Source: Dugong dugon (Eukaryota; Chordata; Mammalia; Sirenia; Dugongidae). From it: a DNA stretch of 64,000 nucleotides. Shown piece after piece: positions 34,183 through 46,400 of the stretch (the stretch's first letter is position 1; each line of letters begins with the position of its first letter). The stretch covers positions 92,939,819-93,003,818 of the forward strand of contig CM057471.1 of the NCBI GenBank assembly GCA_030035585.1, read 5' to 3'. The position numbers and the translations under genes are program-made. A model generated the notes under the pieces. The model was given only the letters and a program-made list of their open reading frames with translations, ran no database searches and was not told the DNA's origin.

Positions 34183-34183
<1 letters not shown>

Positions 34184-35606
34184 TATTCATGTGCTTTTCC
34201 AGAAGCAGCCCCAGAAGATGCTGGACCAATCCTTCCATCCTCCCAGTGGCTTGTTCTGAGGCTTTAGGAACCATCTCTAGAGGCTACACTTTTAATGTCT
34301 TATTCCTGCCCCTATTCAGTGGGCATGTGTGAGAAAACTGGTGTTCTGGAAACATTTGGAGAAGACCTTTGTGTCTGCCCAGCTAAGCTGTTCCATGCCA
34401 CTGCAGTGTTAAAGCAAGTCTAAGTTTGCATTGTGTTTGTAAATCTAATAATTCAGTAAACTCAAAGCTGGGAATACTCCTAGGATTTAGACAGAGAACA
34501 AAGCTGGACACATGCATCTAATCAAACTGAAATTCTACCCACAATTGACGTATGGAATTTCTTCTTTTAGAATGAGTTGGGGGAAATTCTGATCAGTATT
34601 TTGAAGCCTCACATCAAGTATTTAGGAAACAAATAACCTCATATATAATTTTGCTGCATAAAATTTGTCATAGATTTATGGGAGGGATATGGAAAAGTCT
34701 AAGATGTGCATTTTTTTCCCTCCACAATAAAGTTTAGAACTGCCAAAAAGTTTTATAATAAAGACACTAAAGGTTAGATCTCCTTTTAATTAACTTAATT
34801 TCCAAATGGGGTAGAGTAGAGGTACGCTGCTAAATTCCAAGAGGCATTTCACATTCATTTGGTGCTTACTCTTGTACTTCACTGACAAGTCCATTGAATT
34901 TCACAAATCATGGGCGTAGATTTGTTAATGTGTTCATGCTGACCTAACAGTCAGACCTTTTGAGGTTCACCTTTAACTAGTTTCTGTACTTCTTGTTGTG
35001 GTCATATTATATTCAGCTGCGGAAGGAGCCTTGTCTGAATGCAGTGAGGATTTTATTTTTCTTTTAATGCATGGTGCAAGAGACTGCTTCAACCACCAAA
35101 TATGTGCCCACTGAATTGCTTTGAGGTTTGTTTTTTATATACTGGACAGAATTGTGGGTAAAGAAGTCTCTATTGACTTGAGCTAGGAAGCTGATATTTT
35201 AATTCAAATAGAGCACTCACCTGGGAAACTGGTAGGGTTGGACTACAGCCCTTATCCCAACCTTGTTTTCTTTCTTCTTCCTTTCTCACTATAAATTAAC
35301 GAATAATTGACATCCACTTAAAGCTTGTTGCCTTTCCAATTGAAGGCAGTGTGTGCCCCTACTTTGGTTAAATACTGAAAATGGAGCAGTAGTTTAGTTT
35401 TTAAAGACAATGTAGAGGATTTAGGAGATGGCTCTACGTCTCTAAAACTGAGATAATTAAACTTCTAAAATTGTCATGTCAAACATTGTCTCAAATTGCC
35501 TTTACAAGATAAGAGGTCTATTTTAATAATGTTGAATTGTAAATAACAATAGTATAATGACCACCATTACAGTGCCTTTTGTTGTTTTCTATTTTATGGT
35601 GCTTAG
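34183..35606. other. Repeat-poor sequence upstream of the candidate exon pair
   Basis: I recognise no repeat or further exon. If 35607-35971 is a gene, its promoter and 5' exon(s) would lie here or further upstream. I cannot point to a TATA box or CpG island. Confidence 0.45.
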
Positions 35607-35971
35607 GGAAAAAAGAGACATACAAATAACTACAGAAAAATGATGGATCTATACCAGGAGGGTAAGTTTGCAGAACTTGAAACATATGGGCTTGTTAAAG
35701 CCCTTCTCTTTAACTCACTCATCACTCAGGCAGCTGCCTCAATCACAATCTAAAGTTGACCATTTCAGGAAAAGCAAAACCTCAGCCTTCTCCAGAGGGC
35801 TCAGTCTGGGCTGTGGTCGCTATTTTACTAGCAGTAATTTTAAATCTTCTTGGAAACATTACCCTTCTAATTTACTGTAAATTTCAAAGGAGCTGTGAAA
35901 CCACACTTGAGATGTTGGTAAACAAGAGAGATTGTATAGAGAATGGATCGCAGAAAACTAAGCAGCACTAA
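35607..35971 (+). CDS. Candidate two-exon small single-pass membrane protein (74 aa), hypothetical
   Basis: A possible host micropeptide gene. A first exon of 35607-35661 is preceded by a plausible acceptor (TTTTATGGTGCTTAG) and contains ATGATGG at 35640. It ends at GAGG before a strong donor GTAAGT (35662). A 107-base GT-AG intron would end at CATTTCAG (35768). The exon at 35769-35971 continues in phase and stops at TAA. The joined coding sequence is 225 bases, 74 residues. Residues 1-18 are polar. Residues 20-43 (VWAVVAILLAVILNLLGNIT then LLIY) form one hydrophobic helix. The remainder is a basic/polar tail with three Cys (CKFQRSCE, KRDC) ending QKTKQH. The frame stays open back to the acceptor, so it could also be an internal exon of a longer protein. 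I do not recognise the family. The splice model is inference, and chance cannot be excluded. Confidence 0.38.
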
Positions 35972-36788
35972 ATAAAACTTTAAAAACCTGCCGTATGAAC
36001 CTGGAAATCATTCAGCTTCAAGTTGCTTCATGAATTGCAGTCCAGCAGAAAGTCAATCCGGTTTTCTTTTTTTGTTTTCTTTATGTTTATCTATGGACCT
36101 TTCAGCAAGCTATAATAGGACCTAATGCCACTGGAAAGTATAAATAACGACACTTCAAGAGAAAACAGGGTCTCCTCTTATTCACCCCTCAGAAATGCAG
36201 GGACTCACAGGAGCTATTCAAAGAGACCAAGGAGGCAAAATGGAAGTATTTGTCAAAGTATTTTTCTTCTTAAATAAGGGTCTGTGTCATGATCTTCTCT
36301 AAGAAGCTGGAGTGTTGCTGTTTCTCTAGAGCTTTTCTTAGTTTACTGTACAAAGCAAAGGATGTTCCATACCACGTCAGTTCTTCATTAAAAACGAAGT
36401 CTTGTCACCATGAATAGGAACAACCAGGTGATTTCCTTGGAATGGGTTTTATAATAGAAAGTCTAGGATTAAGAGAGCTCAAAATTCCAAAGGATGTTTG
36501 CTAACTATTTATTGAAGGACAATTCAAGAAGCTTGGAAAATATGGCAGCTTTATTGGACACTATGGCAGACATTAGCAGATTTTTTTTTTCCACAAAGTA
36601 AAACAGTAGATGTTCTACTACAAGACAGGACAACTAAAACTAAAAACAAAAGCAAACAAACAAAAAACTGGATCCTCCAGACCATAGGACTTCAACATGG
36701 GAGTATTTAATAACACAATTTCCCATCAACTTACATGCCCAGAGAAATATCTTACTGAGAGTGCAAAGCCAGTTTTTTAGTTTTTAGT
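35972..36788. other. Possible 3' UTR then unrecognised sequence
   Basis: An AATAAA hexamer at 35972-35979 overlaps the end of the candidate coding exon. The rest is repeat-free and unassigned. Confidence 0.4.
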
Positions 36789-36946
36789 GCTATCCCTGGT
36801 GGCAGGGTGATTATAAGAGCTAGGCTGCTGACCAAAAGGTTGGCAGTTCAAATCCACCAGCCACTCCTTGGAAACCCTATGGGGCAGTTCTACTCTGTTC
36901 CACAGGGTCTCTGTGAGTCAGAATTGACTCAGTGGCAATGGTTTAT
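36789..36946 (+). mobile_element. AfroSINE, short subfamily
   Basis: CTATCCCTGGTGGCAGGGTG (head), AGGTTGGCAGTTCAAATCCACC (B box) and CTCTGTGAGTCAGAATTGACTC with a GTGGCAATGG tail. Confidence 0.92.
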
Positions 36947-37333
36947 ATTAGGGTAAGATCATGCTGAGGATATTTTCTTAGAATAGCAAAAACTCTGTTT
37001 ATGTTGGGGCCCAAGCAAAATTATCCTGGCTGCTTTAATAATTTCTACAATGGGAGTCCAAAATTTCAATGTTTTCAAAAAATGTATTTCCTCACAGCAA
37101 TCTTTAAATGGAACTGGTCCTTACTGTAAAACAATGCACCAGAACATACATTATAAGCTAGGTCTCACTATGGTTTGTACTTTTCCTCATTTGTGCTAGA
37201 GCTTTTAAGTACTCTGCACTTATCTTACTAGTATCCAGTCTTCTGTAACGATTTACGCATATAACTAGAAGTTAGAAAATTTTGATGTTATTTATGTCTT
37301 TGCTAGTATTTACAGATACTAAATCTCATTTCA

Positions 37334-40065
37334 ATATGCAATTATCAAGCATAGCTCTATAGACAGTAGCACCATGCTGTCCCTCCACAGCAAAGACCTG
37401 AAAAACTAAGTAAAACAGAGACAAACATCAATCCTGAAACCCTAAGCATCAAATGAAGAGATAAAGAACTCATCTAAACACCAAATGGAATAGGTGATGA
37501 ACTCTCAAGGATTAATCAAAACTAAAAGATTTACAACAGAGAACCAGAGAGGTTAATCTGTAAATGACAACAACATCAGAAAAATAAAACAGGGAATAAA
37601 CGGTGGAGGTATAGAACTTTCAAATGGAGAGGAAAACAAGGTGATACCAAGTAATAAAAGACTGGTTCAAACTTGCGAAGATAAGGGTAAATTTCAAGGT
37701 AACCACAAAGAAAGTTAAGAAACCTACTCAAAAGAATAAAGAAGAAAAACATAAAGTCTCAGTAAAAACAAAGTCTACAAAAACAAAAGAAACGAAAAAA
37801 AAAAATCCACAAACAAAGGGAATTCAGCACAGGAGAGTAAGAGGAACAAAGAAAAAGTAGCACCACAAAAAAAAAAAAAAAAGCACTACAAAATGATAAC
37901 AATAATCTCACACCTATCAAATAATTACACTGAAAATAAATGGCCTAAATGCACCCATAAAGAGAGAGAGTGACAGAATGAATAAAAAAACAGGACCCAT
38001 CAAATTTCTGTCTACAAGAGACATACCTTAGAAACAAAGACATAAATTTATTAAAAATCAAAGGATGGGAAAAAATATATCAAACAAACAGCTACTAAAA
38101 AAGAGCAGGAGTGGTAATACTCATCTCAAATAAAATAGACTTTAAAACAAAATCCACCATAAAAGACAAAGAATATATATATATAATGATATATAATGAT
38201 TATATAATATATAATATTATATATTATAATATATAATGATTAAAGGGACGGTCTATAATGAAGATACAACCATAATAAACATCTACATGCCCAATGACAG
38301 GGCTCCAAAACACGTAAAACTGTAATAGCACTGAAAAGAGAAATAGACAGTTTCACAATAATAGTAGGAGACTTGAATATACCACTCTGGGTAAAGGATA
38401 GAACATCTAGAAAGAAAATCAAAGATACAGAAGATCTAAAGGACACAGTCAGTCAACTTGAACTCATAGACATATATAGAACACAGCTGCAAAGTACACA
38501 TTATTTTCCAATGCACGTGGAACATTTTCCAGAATAGACCATCTTAGGCCACAGAGCAACCCTCAACAAAATCCAAAACACTGGGATAATACAAAGTACC
38601 TTCTCTGATCACAACACCATCAAAGTAGAAATTAATAACAGGAAGAGTAAGGAAAAAAAAATAAATTACGTGGAAACTGAATGACAGCCTGCTTAAAAAC
38701 CACTGGATAACAGAAGAAATCAAAGATGGAAAAAAATTCCTAGAATCAGATGAGAATGAAAACATCATACCAAAACCTTTGGGACACAGCAAAGGCAGTC
38801 CTCAGAGGACAATTTATAGCAATAGATGCACACATCAAAGAAGAAGGGATAAAATCAAAACATTAACTACATAACTTGAACAAATAGAGAACAGCAAAAA
38901 AAGCCTACAGCCACCAGAAGAAAGGAAAATAATAAAGATCAAAGCAGAAATAAATGAAATAGAGAATAGAAAAACAATAGAATCAACAAAACCAAAAGCT
39001 GGTTCTCTGAAAGGGTCAACAAAATCAACAAACCACTGGCCAAACTGATAAAAGAAAAACAGGAGAAGACACAAATAACCCAAATAAGAAATTAAATGGG
39101 GGATAAATTTCTAGAAACACAATACCTACCCAAACTAACACAAAGTGATATTGAAAATCTGAGCAGACCCATAACAAGAGAAGAGATTGAAAAGGTAATA
39201 AAAAAAATTCCCAACAATAAAAAGCCCTGGCCCAGATGGCTTCACTGGAGAATTCTACCAAACATTCAGAGAAGAGCTTACACCAGTACTACTCAAACTA
39301 TTTCAGAACATAGAAAAGGAAAGGATATTTCCAAATTCATTTTTTAAAGCCAGCATAACCCTGATACCAAACCAGGCAAAGACACTGCAAAAAAAGAAAA
39401 TTACAGAACAATATCTCTTGTGACTATAGATGCAACAGAATTCTAGCGAACAGAATTCAGCATTATGTCAAAAAAATAATACACCATGATCAAGTGGGAT
39501 TCATACCAGGTATGCAGTGGTGGTTCAACGTTAGAAAATCAATCAAATGTAATCCACCATATAAATAAAAGGAAATAAAAGAATCACATTATCATCTCAA
39601 CTGATGCAGAAAAGACATTCTACAAAGTCCAACACCCATTCCTGATAAAATCACTCAATAAAATAGGTATAGAAGGGAAATTTCTCAATATAATAAAGGG
39701 CATCTATCAAAACCAACAGCCAACATCATTCTTAATGGAGAGAGGCTGAAAACATTCCCCTTGAGAACAGGAACAAGAAAAGGATGCCCTTTATCACCAC
39801 TCCTATTTAACGCTGTGCTGGAGTCCTACCTAGAGCAAGAAGGCAAGAAAAAGAAATAAAGAGAATCCAAATTGATAATGAAGAAGCAAAATTGTCCCTA
39901 TCTGCAGATGATATGCTTCCATACATAGAAAATCGAAAAACTCCATGAGAAAACTACTAGAACTAATAGAAAGAGTCAGCAGCATAGCGGGATACAAGAT
40001 AAACATTCAAAAATCAGTTGGATTCCTATATACCAATAAACAGAACAACGAAAAGGAAATCAGGA
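37334..40065 (+). mobile_element. Older L1, first part (host of the nested L1)
   Basis: Starts just after ATATGCAATTATCAA (37334-37348). The 5' end (GACAGTAGCACCATGCTGTCCCTCCACAGC) matches the 5' end of the nested L1. At about 37498 the copy jumps from roughly base 150 of the 5' UTR to the spacer just after ORF1 (TGATGAACTCTC...), so most of the 5' UTR and all of ORF1 are absent. ORF2 begins at about 37893 and keeps endonuclease and RT landmarks, including [21 protein letters not shown] (39165 onward) and TCTGCAGATGATATGC (the FADD/SADD catalytic motif, 39900). It is interrupted at 40066 and resumes at 48444. Frameshifts throughout. Confidence 0.92.
38172..38242. repeat. AT-rich expansion inside L1 ORF2
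   Basis: Where the nested copy reads GACAAGGAAGGACACTATATAATGATT, this copy has about 55 extra bases of ATATATAATGATATATAATG-type sequence. It is locally self-complementary and destroys the endonuclease frame. Confidence 0.85.
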
Positions 40066-41976
40066 GTTCCGGCAAAATGGCACTCTAGGCAGAAGCACCA
40101 CATCATCCCTCCACAGCAAAGATCTGAAAAACTAAGCCGAACAGAGAATACAACAATCCTGAAACCCTAAAACATCAAACGAAGAGTTGAAGAACTCAGC
40201 CAAGCACCAAATGGAGAGAGAAAACTGACAGAGAATGGAGAGCGAGGAGAGATTTATGCAGAGGTCCCCTACCAGCTAATGCAGTGCGGATCTGCCACCT
40301 TAGACTCCTATCGGAGACCAGCAAACGGGGTATGAGAAATCAGCCTCACGGAGCATCCAGCGGGAGATACAACAACCGGTAATTTGCGATATACACTTTC
40401 CCACCCCCCACCCTTCTTAACCCCGACTTGGCCTCCTCTGCTTCCCACAGCCACAATCTCTTGACCAGGAATCACCGGCTGCTTGGATTCCACACACCCG
40501 AATGGGCCAGCTCTCTGACTGCCATTTGTTGGCTGCTGGTGTTGCTTTTTTCCGCTTCTTTGTATTCTTCCTTACCTCTCACCACCTCCCCCTCCTTTCG
40601 CTCAAATACCTGGCTCTGTGCACCATTTTTGCTTTTTCCTGAGGGGCTGCAGAGCTCTGATAATTTGTGATATACGCTTTCCCCCTCCCTACCCTTCTTC
40701 ACCCACACTCGGCCCCCTCTGCTTCCTATGGACACAGTCTCTTGTCCGAGAAACACCAGCCCGCACTAGCTGGCTTTCTGAGTGCCATTTGTTGGCTGCT
40801 AGTGTTGTTTTTTTCTCCTGCTTCTTTTGATTTCTTCCTAACCTCTCACCACCTCCCCCTCCTTTTGCTCAAATACCTGGCTCTGTGCACCATCTTTGCT
40901 TCTTCCTGAGGGGCTGTGGAGCTCCATTCGAGGGTGGAGCTACTTCCTGGTCTGGGATGCCGAGATGGTGGGATCCTGGGGCTTTTGTTTGTTTTGAATT
41001 GTTTGTTTGTTTTCTTTTCCTTTTCTTGAGTTGGGAGCCCTTTCTGGCCAGGCAGTGCTGCTTGGCAACGAGAGTTCCCCCTTGGCTTGCACAGACGTGC
41101 ATAGGGATCCCTGAGGACATTTCTTTTTTCGCTGGGTTATTTTTTTTCTTTCCTGTTTTTTTGGGGGCCTTTCTTGTTCTCTTTTGTTTGTTTGTTTGTT
41201 TGTTTTTTTAATTAGTTTTGTTTTCTCTTCCCTCTTTTTCCCTTTTTGTCTTTCTTCATTGATCAGTTTCTCGTCTCTCTACATCTTTCTTCTCTTTCTG
41301 TTCCCTGAATACCTGGCGTTGTATACCTCTATGCCTTCTAGCCAGGCTGTACTGCAGCACCTGAGAGTGACTTCCCCAGACTTCATAGCTGCACTGGTGG
41401 GATCCCTGGGAACTTTGCGGTTCTTTAACCTTTCTGATTTTTATTTATTCATTCTTTTCTTTTCTTCCTCTTTCCCTTTCTGTTTTTCTCCATTTCATAG
41501 TGTCTCATCTCTCCACTCCTACAGCAAGTTCCCCTAGCATTCTTTTTTGTTTGTTTGTATGTTTTTGGCTCCTGTTCCTCTCTCCTCTCTCCCATATCCA
41601 TCTTAGCTCCACACATAACAATCTCCCCGCTGCATCCTGCCTACCTGCACCGTGCACTTGACATCACACCACCAAGTAGCACAGGCACGACCTACTGGAA
41701 CCTGCCCTGCACTGATTACCGACCTGCTCTGGTGGCTATAGTAAGTGCCACAAACAACCCATCCCAGTAACTCCTCTTCAGTTAGACCTGCTCTGCCATA
41801 CCATATCTGAGTGACTGACCCTGCCAATTGGAGAAGGAGGCGAAAAGTATTGTGGCCACAGACGAGCAAACAACAAAGAACACGCAGTCCGCCTGCTCAG
41901 ACATAGTCAAATTTCTTTTTTAAAAGGGAAGAAACAAACAAATCTACAATCAATAAACGAGAAAAATAACTACTGA
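40066..41976 (+). promoter_or_regulatory. L1 5' UTR / internal promoter region
   Basis: Starts GTTCCGGCAAAATGGCACTC; AAAATGGC at 40074-40081 resembles the YY1 site that fixes the start of transcription in primate L1. CpGs are more frequent here than in the surrounding DNA. A ~280-base unit is repeated in tandem (40380-40660, 40661-40930). From 41150 to 41560 the sequence is T-rich with TTTG/CTTT runs. Promoter function is inferred from position and L1 biology. Confidence 0.75.
40380..40930 (+). repeat. Two tandem ~281-base monomers in the L1 5' UTR
   Basis: Unit 1 (40380-40660) and unit 2 (40661-40930) share ATATAC.CTTTCCC, CCTCTGCTTCC, TGCCATTTGTTGGCTGCT, CTCACCACCTCCCCCTCCTT and CAAATACCTGGCTCTGTGCACC in the same order. 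A weak third relative with AATACCTGGCGTTGTATACC lies near 41310. Confidence 0.93.
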
Positions 41977-42977
41977 ATGCCCCGAAGACAGCAGACAATA
42001 TCAAAATATTTACAAAAACAGGGCAGGATGGTTCCAGTAGGCATCCAAACTAAAACACCAGATGACTCTCCAGTGGAAGAAAATGCACTAGAACTACCTG
42101 ATAGGGAATTCAAATCTCTAATACTCAGAATTCTCCAAGAGCTGAGGAAAAAACCTGACAAACATGAGGAAAAAATCGACAAATTCATGGAAAATACAGA
42201 CAAAAAATTGGAAGAATTCAGGAAAATAATGCAGGAACAAAATGCCAAAATAAATTCACAACTAGAAATTATACAAAGACAACAATTAGAAATCCAAAAG
42301 ATAAACAACAAGATTTCAGAAATGGACGGTGTCATAGAAAGGGTGAGAAGCAGATTTGAAAGAGTGGAAGACAGTATCAGCGCAATTGAAGACAAAACAC
42401 TTGAATACAACTGTTTTAGGAAAATTCAGAAAAAAGAACAAAGAAAAATGAAGAGACGCTGAGAATTATGTGGGATACAATCAAAAGCAAAAATTTACGA
42501 GTGATTGGAATTCCAGAACGGGGAGAAAACAGAAAACACAGAGAGGATCGTTGAAGAACTGCTGACAGAAAACTTCCCCAATATCATGAAAGACGAAAAG
42601 CTGGCCATCCAAGAAGCTTAATGAACCCCATATAGGAGAGACCCCAGAAGAAAATCACCAAGGCATATCATAATCACACTCGCCAAAATCAAAGCCAAAG
42701 AATCCTGAGAGCAGCTCGTGAAAAACAAGAAGTCATACACAGAGGAGAAACAATAAGACTAAGCTCAGATTATTCGGCAGAAACCATGCAGGAAAGAAGG
42801 CAATGGGATGACATATATAAACTTGAAAGAAAAAAATTGCCAGCCAATAATAATATATCCTGCAAAACTCTCACTCAAATTTGATGGTGAAATTAGGTCA
42901 TTTCCAGATAAACAGAAGTTAAGGGAATATGTAAAAGTCAAACCAAACTTACAAGAATTATTAAAGGGAGTTCTTTG
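41977..42977 (+). pseudogene. L1 ORF1 (ORF1p), frameshifted
   Basis: ORF1p is the RNA-binding, trimeric chaperone of the L1 RNP. The first 161 codons are open from MPRRQQTISKYLQKQ: a short N-terminus, then a long charged heptad-like coiled coil (about residues 60-140: KPDKHEEKIDKFMENTDKKL, then EIIQRQQLEIQKINNKISEM). A shift near 42450 ends the frame. Downstream, remnants of the RRM (RVIGIPERGEN at about 42500) and of the C-terminal domain (ENFPNIMKDEKLAIQEA at about 42570, then RRNNKTKL-like to 42780) are in other frames. The usual length would be about 330 residues. Broken by indels, so inactive. Confidence 0.9.
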
Positions 42978-43441
42978 ATCTGAGGACAAACAGCTTCAGC
43001 TCACTGGCTGAATCTAGGATGCAGGATCGTACCAACCAGATACCAATCTAGGAAGTGAACTCTCGAGGACTATCCAAAACGAAAAGAAAACAACGGGGAA
43101 TCAGAGCAGTTAATCAGTAAATGACAATAACATCAAAACAATAAAAGAGGGAATAAACGGCATGGGTATAGAACCTTCTAATTGAGAGGAAGGCAAGGCG
43201 ATACCAAGTATGGTAGACTGCTTCAAACTCAGAAAGATAAGGGTAAAATTCATGGTAACCACAAGAAAGTTAACAAATATACTCATTAAAAAAAAAGAGG
43301 AAAAACATAAAGTCTCAGCAAAAACAAAACCTAAAAAAACAAAAGAAATGAAAAAAAAAATCCACAAACAAAAGTAACTCAGCACAAGAGAGTAAGCAGA
43401 ACAAAGAAGTCTTCAGCACCACAATAAAAAAGCACTACAAA

Positions 43442-46400
43442 ATGACAGCAACAAACTCACATCTATCAATAATTACACTGAATGTAAATGGACTTAATGT
43501 ACACATAAAGAGACGGAGAGTGACAGAATGGATAAGAAAACAGGATCCATCAATATGCTGTCTACAGGAGACACACCTTAGAAACAAAGATGTGAATTTA
43601 TTAAAAGTCAAAAGTTGGAAAAAAATATATCAAGCTAACAGCTACCAAAAAAGAGCAGGAGTGGCAATTCTAATCTCAGATAAAACAGACTTTAAAACAA
43701 AATCTACCATAAAAGACAAGGAAGGACACTATATAATGATTAAGGGGACGATCCATCATGAAGACATAACCATAATAAACATCTACGCACCCAATGACAG
43801 GGCTCCAAAATACATAAACTCTAACAACACTGAAAAGAGAAATTGACAGTTCCATGATAATAGTAGGAGACTTCAACACACCACTCTCAGTAAAGGACAG
43901 AACAAATAAGAAGAAACTCAGCAAAGATACAGAAGATCTAAAGGCACAATCAGCCAACTTGACCTCATAGACATATATAGAACACTCCATCCAACATCTG
44001 CAAAGTACACATTCTTTTCTAATGCACATGGAACATTCTCCAGAATAGACCACATCTTAGGCCACAGAGCAATCCTCAACAAGATCCAAAACATTGAGAT
44101 AATTCAAAGTATCTTCTCTGACCACAATGCCATCAAGGTAGAAATTAACAATAGAAAGAGCAAGGAAAAAAAAACAAATTACATGGAAACTGAATAAATA
44201 CCCTTCTTACACGTCAGTGGGTAATAGAAGAAATCAGAGATGGAATCAAAAAATTCCTAGAATCAAATGAGAATGAAAACACATCATACCAAAACCTTTG
44301 GGACACAGCAAAGGCAGTCCTCAGAGGACAATTTATAGCGATAGATGCACACATCAAAAAAGAAGAAAGGGACAACATCAAAACATTAAGTACAGAACTC
44401 AAACAAATAGAAAGAGAACAGCAAAAAAAAGCCCACAACCACCGGAAGAAAGGAAATAGTAAAGATCAGAGCAGAAATAAATGAAATAGAGAACAGAAAA
44501 ACAATAGAAAGAATCACCAAAACCAAAAGCTGGTTCTTTGAAAGAATTCAACAAAATCGACAAACCATTGGTGAGACTGAGGAAAGAAAAACAGGAGAGG
44601 ACACAAATAACCCAAATAAGGAACAAAATAGGGGACATTATAACTGACCCAACTGAAATAGAAAAGATTATAACAGAATATTGTGAAAAACTATACTCCA
44701 ACAAATTTTAAAACATAGAGGAAATGGATAAATTTCTACAAACACATGGCCTACCCAAACTACAACAAAGCAACACTGAAAGTCTGAACAGACCCATTAG
44801 AAGAGAAGAGATTGAAAAGGTAATAAAAAAAACTCCCAACAAAAAAAAGCCGTGGCCCAGATGGCTTCCCTGGAGAATTCTACAAAACATTTACAGAATA
44901 GCTTGTACCAGTACTACTCAAACTATTTCAGAGCATAGAAGAGTAAGCAACACTTCCAAATTCATTCTATGAAGCCAGCATAATGCTGATACCAAAATCA
45001 GGCAAAGACGTCACAAAAAAAGAAAATTAGAGAACAATATCTCTCATAAATATAGATGCAAAAATAGATTCTTAACAAAATTCTGGCCAATAGAATTCAG
45101 CATCATATCAAAAAAATAATACACAATGACCAAGTAGGATTCATACCAGCTATGCAAGGGTGGTTCAGCATTAGAAAATCAATCAACATAATCCACCGTA
45201 TAAATAAAAGGAAAGAAAAGAATCACATGATCATCTCAATTGAGGCAGAAAAGGCACTTGACAAAGTCTAACACCCATTCTGGATAAAAACTCTCAATAA
45301 AAAGTATAGAAGGGAAATTTCTCAACATAATAGAGGGCATCTATGCAAAACCAATGGCCAACATCATCCTTAATGGAGAGAGGCTGAAGACATTCCCCTT
45401 GAAAACAGGAACAAGACAAGGATGCCCTTTATCACCACTCTGATTTAACATTGTGCTGGAAGTTCTGGCTAGAGCAATAAGACAAGAAAAAGAAATAAAG
45501 GGCATCCAAATTTGTAATGAAGAAGTTAAACTGTCCCTGTTTGCAGATGATATGATACTATACATAGAAAACCCTAAAGACTCCATGAGAAATCTACTGG
45601 AACTAATAGAAAGATTCAGCAAAGTAGCAGGATACAAGATAAACATTCAAAAATCAGTTGGATTCCTATACACCCATAAGGAGAACGATGAAAAGGAAAT
45701 CAGGAAAACAATACCATTTTCAATAGCACCTAAAAAGATAAAATACTTAGGAAGAAATCTGACCTGGGATGTAAAAGACCTATCCAAAGAAAACTACAAA
45801 ACACTACTGCATGAAACCCAAAGGGATCTACATAAATGGAAAAACATGCCATGCTCATGGATAGGCAGACTCAACGTTGTGAAAATGACAGTTCTACCCA
45901 AAGCAGTTTACAAATACAATGCAATCCTGATCCAAATACCAACAACATTCTTCAAAGAGATGGAAAAACTAATCATTAACTTTATATGGAAAGGGAAGAA
46001 ACCCCGAATAAGTAAAGCACTACTGAAGAAGAAGAATAAAGTTGAAGGACTCACACTACCTGACTTGAGAACCTACTATACAGCTACAGTAGTCAGAACA
46101 GCCTGATAGTGGTACAATGACAGATACATTGAGCAATGGAACAGAATTGAGAACCCAGATGTAAATCCATCCATCCACCTACGGTCACATGATCTTCGAC
46201 ACGGGCCCAAAGTCCATCAAATGGGGAAAAGACAGTCTTTTTAACAAATGATGCTGGCAAAACTGGATATCCATCTGCAAAAAAATGAAACAGGACCCAT
46301 ACCTCACACCGTATACAAAAACTACTTCAAAATGGATCAAAGACCTGAATATAAAGCCTAAAACTATAAAGTTCACAGACGAAAAAATAGGACCAACACT

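Noticed and set aside
37498..37510. Interpretation of the older L1 junction as definite RNA splicing
   Set aside because: The corresponding position in the nested L1 has no clear GT donor (it reads GGAGAGAG), so splicing is not shown.
40428..41869. Several 70-117 codon frames in both strands, some looking like signal or membrane proteins
   Set aside because: They lie in the L1 5' UTR, whose pyrimidine-rich sequence gives hydrophobic or basic translations by composition.
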